From JAKFDK01 sp036676195 (lineage in GTDB: Bacteria; Bacillota; Sulfobacillia; Symbiobacteriales; ZC4RG38), in NCBI GenBank assembly GCA_036676195.1, contig JAKFDK010000070.1, positions 1 to 19,748 on the forward strand: a stretch of 19,748 nucleotides of DNA, in the 5' to 3' direction. Below are positions 14,914 to 19,748 of the stretch, piece by piece. The position numbers and the translations under genes were made by a program. A model generated the notes under the pieces. That model had not been told where the DNA came from, did not search any database, and saw only the letters and a program-made list of their open reading frames with translations. Every line of letters begins with the position of its first letter. Positions within the stretch are counted from its first letter, which is position 1.

Positions 14914-15125
14914 CCACGCTGACTGTAAGGAAATTGGTGCTTCGCGTGTTCGTCGACCTCAAAGAACGTCAGATACGGGCGTAATGTGAGTGATCCCGCT
15001 GGACAGAGATACCCAATGGGCCGGAAAGGGCGCACAGGGTCGGCTTCTGGGGATCCACTCAGATGTATTTGCCGCCTGGGATTCCGAAGGCTGGCCCTGT
15101 CACAGGGGTCTTCCTTTCTGACAAG

Positions 15126-15881
15126 CTACCTCTTCCGGAAAATGGCCACCACGACGGCTTCAGGGTTGGCACCGGCGACGGCCGGGTCTTCCAAGACGAT
15201 GTGACGGCGACGTTCCACCCAGACCACACCCACACCAACCTCTGTGTACTGGGAACTGAGGATGATGCCCTGGTGGGCCGGACTGTCACGCCAGAGCTCC
15301 GGAGACTTGACTGCATCCCCACGGGGTAACCAATAGGCTATCGTTTCGCCTGCCCTCGCAGCCTGAATTCCCGCTGCCTTGAGGGCATTTTCCAAGTTTT
15401 CGGACCGGCGCAGCGTGTGGTTGCGCCCGACCCACTGGGTGTCCATCACCTCAAGGGCCCGGGCACGGGCCAGTTCGGCCACGCTATTGTCCCAACTGAG
15501 AACCGGCATCCAGTGGTGCTCCCGCAGGGCGTTCAGCCCCTTAAAAACCAGTTGCTCCTGGTTCAAAGCCCAGTCATCACCCACATGGATTTGGCCCTCG
15601 CCGGGCTGGGGTTTCTCCGGACTAGCGGTTACAGGCTGAGTCGGACCGCTCTGCCCAATTGGGGGATTGGGCGTGCGGACTCCGGACGGCGCCATACTGT
15701 CTAGGTCTGACCTTACCTGGAGCCTGGCCAGAGCAAAGTTGGCCTGCCGGTCCAGCCACTGAATGGCTTCGTCGGGCAACAGTTGTGGAACGACGACCAG
15801 CGCCGCCACCAGCAGAAACAGCACGCCGGCAACGGTCGTTACAGCCGTTGCCACTGCCCGCAGCAAAAAGCGCACGGCCAT
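15126..15881 (-). CDS. Membrane-anchored CAP-domain protein
   Basis: The 251-residue protein has an N-terminal hydrophobic helix (residues about 8-33) acting as anchor or signal. A Pro-rich linker (65-98) leads into a CAP/SCP/PR-1 domain (about 105-251). Conserved family features are LNALREHHWMPVLSWD (116-131), AELARARALEV, AGETIAYW (177-184) and WRDSPAHQGIILSSQYTEVG (197-216). Bacterial CAP proteins are extracytoplasmic and often occur with cell-wall or spore proteins; their activity is poorly defined. The start at 15881 is preceded by a G-rich AAGGGGGG site. It follows the gene at 16047-16985 after a gap of 165 bases and is the last pilus-locus gene before the plus-strand insertion. Family assignment is firm, function is not. 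Confidence 0.85.
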   Translation of the reverse strand: MAVRFLLRAVATAVTTVAGVLFLLVAALVVVPQLLPDEAIQWLDRQANFALARLQVRSDLDSMAPSGVRTPNPPIGQSGPTQPVTASPEKPQPGEGQIHVGDDWALNQEQLVFKGLNALREHHWMPVLSWDNSVAELARARALEVMDTQWVGRNHTLRRSENLENALKAAGIQAARAGETIAYWLPRGDAVKSPELWRDSPAHQGIILSSQYTEVGVGVVWVERRRHIVLEDPAVAGANPEAVVVAIFRKR

Positions 15882-15908
15882 CCCCCCTTCCCTTCAAGGG
15901 CGAACTCC

Positions 15909-16046
15909 CTAATTATCCAGTCTTGGCCGACGAATCTCCCATACGTCGCCCGGGAGTCCTGTTTCGCCAGGCCGACCTGTTCTCTCCTGCTGCTGAAAAT
16001 CCTCGCCAGTGAGAACTTGAACCTCCTGCTGCGGGACGGGAATCCC
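15909..16046 (-). other. Open in-frame extension / possible small ORF after a UAG stop
   Basis: Directly after the TAG (16047-16049) of the upstream gene the same frame stays open for 45 codons to another TAG at 15909-15911. It encodes a hydrophilic, protein-like peptide including VQVLTGEDFQQQERTGRPGE and VWEIRRPRLDN. It contains no ATG, GTG or TTG. An AGGAGG at 16022-16027 sits 5 bases before a GTT codon, where a mutated or miscalled start could be. It may be a small gene with a lost start, a read-through extension, or chance. Confidence 0.3.
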
Positions 16047-16985
16047 CTATACGTTCATGAGCCTGCCCATGAACACCGCCGAATCCAGGGCCAACTGCGT
16101 CCCCATGAGGGCACCGGGCACACCCGCCAGAACTCGCACCAGCCCCGTCACCGCCGGCATCGAGACTCCGGCCAGTTTGGCTGTGGCCCAGACCATCCCG
16201 GAAGTCCCCGCCCCCGCGCCGGTGGCTCCGGCCGATGCGGCCACCGCCACTCCATTGGTCAGCAGCTGGGTGATCCGGGAAGGTTCCACCGGGCGGCCGT
16301 TCTCAATGTCGCTCATCATGCCAAAGAGTTCGGCACCGGCCCCACCCAGAACGAGAGCCGCTACGATGAAGCCTCCCCACGGCCCAAGCCGGGTAGCCGC
16401 TCCGCTGCCGACCAGTGCGGCCCCTAACGCCAGTTCCAGAACCCCCTCCACGGCAACCAGCGGAAATACAACGCTGTTCAGGAAGGCAATCTCCCGGCCT
16501 GTGTACCGGTCAAAGATGCCGGCGTTCTTCCAGAACTCATAGCGCTTGACCGGGTCCCGGAGATTCTCCATAGACGTGCCCGCGCTGAAGTGCCCACCCA
16601 TGGCTGCCTTGATATCCCGCATCCCCTGGATGAGCAACGGGATGTTCCCGGCGCCGGCACCGATGAGGGAAAAGAACCCGCCGGATAACTTCGGCACCTC
16701 GTGCCCGGTGCTGGTACTGGTCCGATACCGCTGGTCCCACAAGAAGGAGTAAACCTGCCGGGCCTCACCGTACTCGATGGTCCGCCCGCCGGGAACGAGG
16801 AACTGCCGTCCTTCAATTTTCCCCTGGACGCTCTTCCAGACCACCATCTGCACGTCACCGGCGGCCGTATGCCCGACCTGCAAGACCTCCTTCTCCAGGG
16901 AGGTGCTGCCCGGCGCTCCTTCCACCAGCCCCGTGAATACCCACAAACAGCAGGCAGCCAGCACCATGGCCACGGTGCGCCGCAT
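16047..16985 (-). CDS. Exported membrane protein of unknown family
   Basis: The 312-residue product begins with a signal peptide (MRRTVAMVLAACCLWVFTGLVEG). A soluble stretch follows (about 25-110), then a long region rich in Gly, Ala and hydrophobic residues. Likely membrane segments lie near 165-190, 195-215, 235-265 and 270-300. Recognisable pieces include FSLIGAGAGNIPLLIQGM and GRPVEPSRITQLL. I do not recognise the family. The ATG at 16985 is preferred over the GTG at 16991 because AGGTGAG (16991-16997), overlapping the stop of the TadG-like gene, would be its ribosome site. It sits between the TadG-like and CAP genes in the pilus operon and may be a channel or platform component specific to this locus, which is inference. 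Confidence 0.7.
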   Translation of the reverse strand: MRRTVAMVLAACCLWVFTGLVEGAPGSTSLEKEVLQVGHTAAGDVQMVVWKSVQGKIEGRQFLVPGGRTIEYGEARQVYSFLWDQRYRTSTSTGHEVPKLSGGFFSLIGAGAGNIPLLIQGMRDIKAAMGGHFSAGTSMENLRDPVKRYEFWKNAGIFDRYTGREIAFLNSVVFPLVAVEGVLELALGAALVGSGAATRLGPWGGFIVAALVLGGAGAELFGMMSDIENGRPVEPSRITQLLTNGVAVAASAGATGAGAGTSGMVWATAKLAGVSMPAVTGLVRVLAGVPGALMGTQLALDSAVFMGRLMNV

Positions 16986-16991
16986 CTGCAC

Positions 16992-17741
16992 TCACCTGCG
17001 CTTTCCCACACTCAGGGAAGACTCGATACCGGACAGGCTGATGTTCACCCAGCCCTGGTTGCCGATCAGGAACCCCGCCAGCAGCGTCTTCACCCGCACG
17101 TGGCCTTCCCCGATTCGATACCGGATCACGTAAGCATCAAACCCGGGTTCACACCAGGTATCGCTGCGCCTCTCGGGATGGTCCGCCGGTTCACAGGTAA
17201 GGGCGTCGCTGGTCAGTTCCAGATCCGCGAGTTGCAGACCCGACGTACGCTGCCAGGCACGGGCGTTGCGCAGCAGCACATCCTGGGCGGCCAGCCTGGC
17301 CCGCCCGGGATTGAGCCACATCTCCGTCTGCACGGCCTCCCGGTAGGCTGTAACATAGGTCACCCACCAGCCCCTCAGCTTGTCGTGGCATTCCCGGGTG
17401 ATCTGGCCCGTGACCGGGTCCACCTGCTCCGTGCAAACCGTCCTGTACACTGACTCCCGACGCCGGACGCGTTCAGGCGGGTCCGGAAGCGAATCACCGA
17501 CCGAAAAGAACACCCGCTCCGTAACCTCTTCGGTCCGCCTGCGGGTATCCAACTGCAGCACACCGCCGCTCGGTTGCACAGCGGCGAGCGCAGCCGCGTC
17601 CAGACCGGTCTGGAGGTTTCCCCGCACCACCATGAGCAGGCTGACATCCACAACGGTCGCCAGCAGCACCAGCATCGCCATCATGGTCACCGCCGCCATC
17701 GCCAGGACCGACCCTTTTTCTGCGCTGCGGGCCTGCCTCAC
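16992..17741 (-). CDS. TadG-like pilus-assembly protein
   Basis: The 249-residue protein has the classic TadE/TadG N-terminal layout. A short basic start with KGSVLAMA is followed by a hydrophobic helix at about 13-40 and LQTGLDAAALAAVQ just after it. The rest is extracytoplasmic and includes Cys pairs (VCTEQ...ECHD and TCEPAD...WCEPG) and the aromatic WWVTYVTAY. Such proteins are envelope components of Flp pilus assembly. The GTG start at 17741 lies 16 bases after the TadE-like stop, with a G-rich ribosome site. The stop overlaps the ribosome site of the next gene, which indicates translational coupling. It is longer than the paralogue at 207-704. Confidence 0.85.
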   Translation of the reverse strand: MRQARSAEKGSVLAMAAVTMMAMLVLLATVVDVSLLMVVRGNLQTGLDAAALAAVQPSGGVLQLDTRRRTEEVTERVFFSVGDSLPDPPERVRRRESVYRTVCTEQVDPVTGQITRECHDKLRGWWVTYVTAYREAVQTEMWLNPGRARLAAQDVLLRNARAWQRTSGLQLADLELTSDALTCEPADHPERRSDTWCEPGFDAYVIRYRIGEGHVRVKTLLAGFLIGNQGWVNISLSGIESSLSVGKRR

Positions 17742-17757
17742 GCCGATCAGCCCCCCG

Positions 17758-18306
17758 CTACTGCTCCCGGCGGAAAACCACCTCGGCCGAAATGGGCGTC
17801 CGGTCCGTCAGGCCGCTCACGCCAGATCCCAGCGTCTGCGTCCCGCCCAGCAGGCGGAAGAGACCGGGCACGAACACATGCTGCCAGTACGTGACCCGCA
17901 CCTCGACCGTCTCCCCGGACGGCGGGGCGTACACCTCGGTCGCACACGGGACCGCCGGCGGGTGCTGGGGAATGGGGGCGGCCGTGTACACGGTTACCTG
18001 GCATCGGGTGCCCTGGCTCCACTGCACAGCGCCGGATGTTCCGACCCGGCAGTCGGCCATGTTCCCGGCCAGCAAGGTTCCGTGCAAGTACCCACCGGCA
18101 ACGCAGGTCGCCTGTGGGCTGTCGGTATGGATGGCATAGTTCCGGGCCGCCTCACGGGCGGCGCCGGAGGCAGCCAGTTTTGTGTTGATCAGAATGGCGA
18201 CCACAAAGATGGCAAGCAACATGAAGATCAGGAGCGGCATGATAAAGGCCCATTCCAGGATTGCCTGTCCGCGTTCGTCCCTGAGCCTTACCACCACCCT
18301 GCCCAC
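17758..18306 (-). CDS. tadE: TadE-like minor pilin
   Basis: The 182-residue product has a type IV-like N-terminus, RDERGQAILEWAFIMPLL. Gly13 precedes QAILEW, and Glu18 matches the usual Glu of pseudopilins, so the neighbouring prepilin peptidase could cleave it. A transmembrane helix spans about 18-42 and is followed by KLAASGAAREAARNYAI, the TadE signature. The periplasm-facing or surface part contains three Cys-flanked segments. TadE proteins are minor pilins needed for Flp fibre formation. The GTG at 18306 overlaps the end of the prepilin peptidase gene by 19 bases; GTG codons at 18297 and 18294 are alternatives. Identification is firm. Confidence 0.87.
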   Translation of the reverse strand: MGRVVVRLRDERGQAILEWAFIMPLLIFMLLAIFVVAILINTKLAASGAAREAARNYAIHTDSPQATCVAGGYLHGTLLAGNMADCRVGTSGAVQWSQGTRCQVTVYTAAPIPQHPPAVPCATEVYAPPSGETVEVRVTYWQHVFVPGLFRLLGGTQTLGSGVSGLTDRTPISAEVVFRREQ

Positions 18307-18818
18307 CCCCCTGCCAGCATCACGTAAACGCCGAGCCCGATACAGACAGCGAACGGCACCGGTGTTTGCAGTTCAGGCCCGAGCGACCTGATTGCCTGCC
18401 GGCCGGAAACGGCTCCGGCCAGGAGGACAGCGCCCCACAGGCGGTGCCATGCCCTCGCCCGCAGCCGCCAGGCCAGGAAACACACCACAAAGACCCCTCC
18501 GACCAGCGTTCCGGCCCCCAGACTGCCGGCGGCCAGGCGCCAGCCCCCCAGGGCACCGAGAGCGGTCACCAGCTTCATGTCCCCGGCCCCTACCCAGCCG
18601 ATCAGCACCAGCGGCAGCATGATGGCGCCACCGGCCAGAGCCCCTGCCCCGGCTGTGATCAGCCCCTCTCTCCCTCCCGCCGCCAGGTTGAGGGTTACGC
18701 CTGCGACCAGCGCCGGCACCGTCAGCCAGTTGGGTACCCGTCTGTACCGCAGGTCCGTCACGGCCGCCACGGCGGCGACGATCACCGCACCAACAAGTAC
18801 CCAGGTGGAAAACGGCAC
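18288..18818 (-). CDS. tadV: Prepilin peptidase, TadV/CpaA type (A24)
   Basis: The polytopic 176-residue membrane protein carries both catalytic aspartate motifs of A24 peptidases. One is TDLRYRRVPNWLTVP, with Asp22; the other is GWVGAGDMKLVTALG, with Asp80 (GxGD-K). It removes the leader from Flp prepilin and TadE-like pseudopilins at the Gly|x bond on the cytoplasmic face. It has six or so hydrophobic helices and no N-methylase domain, as usual for the Tad type. The frame is open to 18887, but the GTG at 18818 has GAGGGAG at 18824-18830 and gives the normal family N-terminus; a GTG at 18822-18824 would overlap that site. It is 93 bases downstream of the pilin gene. Identification is strong. 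Confidence 0.88.
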   Translation of the reverse strand: MPFSTWVLVGAVIVAAVAAVTDLRYRRVPNWLTVPALVAGVTLNLAAGGREGLITAGAGALAGGAIMLPLVLIGWVGAGDMKLVTALGALGGWRLAAGSLGAGTLVGGVFVVCFLAWRLRARAWHRLWGAVLLAGAVSGRQAIRSLGPELQTPVPFAVCIGLGVYVMLAGGWAGWW

Positions 18819-18911
18819 CCGCACTCCCTCCACTCCGAAGTCCTGGTCCAAGGCGAAGGAGCTGCACCCTCCCGGGCGCAGCCCCATCGCCGTATTTAAT
18901 GAAGCATCCGG

Positions 18912-19112
18912 TCAGCAAGTGCCGGTGACCCCGCCAGTGCCAGTACTGTTGATGCAGTTCACGATCTGGTTGAGCTTGTTCCGGATGGACGTGGAGGTGC
19001 TGATCAGCGCAGCAATCACCCCGATCACCACCAGGGCGCCGATCAGAATGTACTCCATCAGGGTCTGGCCAGACTCGTCCCGCCACAGTTGCTTCCATAT
19101 CTGCTTCTGCAC
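18912..19112 (-). CDS. flp: Flp-type major pilin
   Basis: The 66-residue protein is a standard Flp prepilin. A short leader ends RDESG, followed by QTLMEYILIGALVVIGVIA, with Gly15|Gln16 as the cleavage site and Glu20-Tyr21 in the conserved position. The C-terminal part has two Cys (residues 53 and 66), likely forming a disulfide loop. The GTG at 19112 has AGGAGG at 19121-19126. The mature pilin would be about 51 residues, polymerised by the TadA/TadB/TadC machinery after cleavage by the prepilin peptidase encoded next door. It follows the TadC-like gene after 94 bases and is probably strongly expressed. Identification is very firm. Confidence 0.92.
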   Translation of the reverse strand: MQKQIWKQLWRDESGQTLMEYILIGALVVIGVIAALISTSTSIRNKLNQIVNCINSTGTGGVTGTC

Positions 19113-19206
19113 GGTGCGTGCCTCCTTGGATTTATCGTGATCTCCGGTCCTGGTGTGGGACGCCGCCAGGGGGGCGCCCGTACGGTGCGTCTCATGTGTC
19201 CTCTCC

Positions 19207-19748
19207 TCAGCGCAACACGTTCAGGATGTTAATAACGGCCGGGCTCAGAATCAGCACCATGGTGGGCAGAAAGATCAGCAGAATGACGGGCGCCATCAGC
19301 TTCAGGCTGGACTTCTGGGCCAGTTCCTGAGCCCGCAGCCGCCTTTCGTCCCGCAGCACCTGCCCCTGCTGGCGCAGGGTTCGCACCACCGGTGTCCCGG
19401 TCTTTTCCGCCTGGGTGACCTCCTGCAGCGCCCGGGTCAGTCCGTCGTGGCCCACCCGGTCCGCCACGGACAGAAGTGCCTGGGCTCGTGGGGCGCCCAG
19501 GCGCATCTCCTCGCCTGCCCGCCGGATTTCCCGCCCCAGGAGCCCTCCCATCCGGTCAGCCACATGGCCAAGCGCATCCCCGAGGTTCAGGCCGGCCCAC
19601 CTGAGTTGCTGCGCCGCCTGCCCCAGCCCTTCAGGTCCGGCCATGCGAGTGGCCGTCTGTTCGAGCCAGCGGCCGAACACCCGGGGCTGCGCAGCGCCCT
19701 CATACGCGTCTTCGGTGCCTCCCTGGCCCAGGGCCCTGGCCAGGGTCC
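19207..19748 (-). CDS. tadC: TadC-like pilus platform protein, 5' end outside window
   Basis: The frame is open to the right edge, so the start lies beyond the window; about 180 C-terminal residues are visible. It has a helical, charged cytoplasmic part (GREIRRAGEEMRLGAPRAQA, QEVTQAEKTGTPVVRTLRQQ) typical of type II secretion F/TadC domains. It ends in two hydrophobic segments (SLKLMAPVILLIFLPTMVLI, SPAVINILNVL). TadB and TadC form the inner-membrane platform that drives Flp pilin assembly. Its position just upstream of the pilin gene agrees. An internal GTG at 19680 is not a real start because homology-like sequence continues upstream (TEDAYEGAAQPRVFGR). Confidence 0.87.
   Translation of the reverse strand, partial: TLARALGQGGTEDAYEGAAQPRVFGRWLEQTATRMAGPEGLGQAAQQLRWAGLNLGDALGHVADRMGGLLGREIRRAGEEMRLGAPRAQALLSVADRVGHDGLTRALQEVTQAEKTGTPVVRTLRQQGQVLRDERRLRAQELAQKSSLKLMAPVILLIFLPTMVLILSPAVINILNVLR

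Noticed and set aside
15095..15107. CCCTGTCACAGGG palindrome after the plus-strand gene
   Set aside because: It could be a weak terminator because T-rich sequence follows on the plus strand, but the loop is too small and it is about 180 bases from the stop.
17380..18327. Plus-strand open frame of 315 codons
   Set aside because: It lies antisense across the TadG-like and TadE-like genes, both of which have firm domain support.

Overview
The window looks like a chromosomal segment of a high-GC Gram-positive (Bacillota-type) bacterium. The evidence is a protein with three SLH domains, a Flp/Tad pilus locus of the monoderm kind, long secreted proteins built from PKD and fibronectin-type repeats, GTG and TTG starts, and AGGAGG-type ribosome binding sites. 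A lineage such as Symbiobacteriia or Limnochordia would fit, but that placement is inference. No rRNA, tRNA or CRISPR array was seen.

Almost everything is on the minus strand, so transcription runs from right to left. On the right is the pilus core: the end of a TadC-like platform protein (19207-19748), a Flp pilin (18912-19112), a TadV/CpaA prepilin peptidase (18288-18818), a TadE-like protein (17758-18306), a TadG-like protein (16992-17741), an unrecognised membrane protein (16047-16985) and a CAP-domain protein (15126-15881). Further along are large exported proteins: SLH (11712-12947), three-PKD (9944-11701), a small membrane protein (9770-9919) and a 1081-residue FN3/Ig-like protein (6520-9765). 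After an interruption come a propeller-like membrane-anchored protein (711-2216), a second TadG-like protein (207-704) and a partial gene at the left edge. Together these look like one locus that builds, processes and anchors a surface appendage.

Two stretches of visibly lower GC interrupt the locus. The first (about 2217-6519) is a defence island. It holds a convincing two-gene type II Thoeris system: thsA (two membrane helices plus a DUF6430-type macro domain, 5105-5953) and thsB (TIR-like, 4554-5105), joined by an overlapping TAATG. Downstream on the same strand are an HExxH metallopeptidase-like gene (3339-4370), a frameshifted small ORF (3107-3336) and a VRR-NUC-type nuclease whose 5' end is broken (2475-3049). 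The second (about 13303-15125) carries one plus-strand gene (13732-14913) for an unrecognised protein with a plausible PD-(D/E)xK nuclease site, beside a DUF192 gene broken by two frameshifts (12963-13302).

The most interesting features are the Thoeris system and its peptidase/VRR-NUC neighbours, the lone nuclease-like gene, and the Cys-rich secreted repeat proteins of the pilus locus. The junctions in the broken genes all look like single-base losses, which could be real decay or uncorrected sequence errors.
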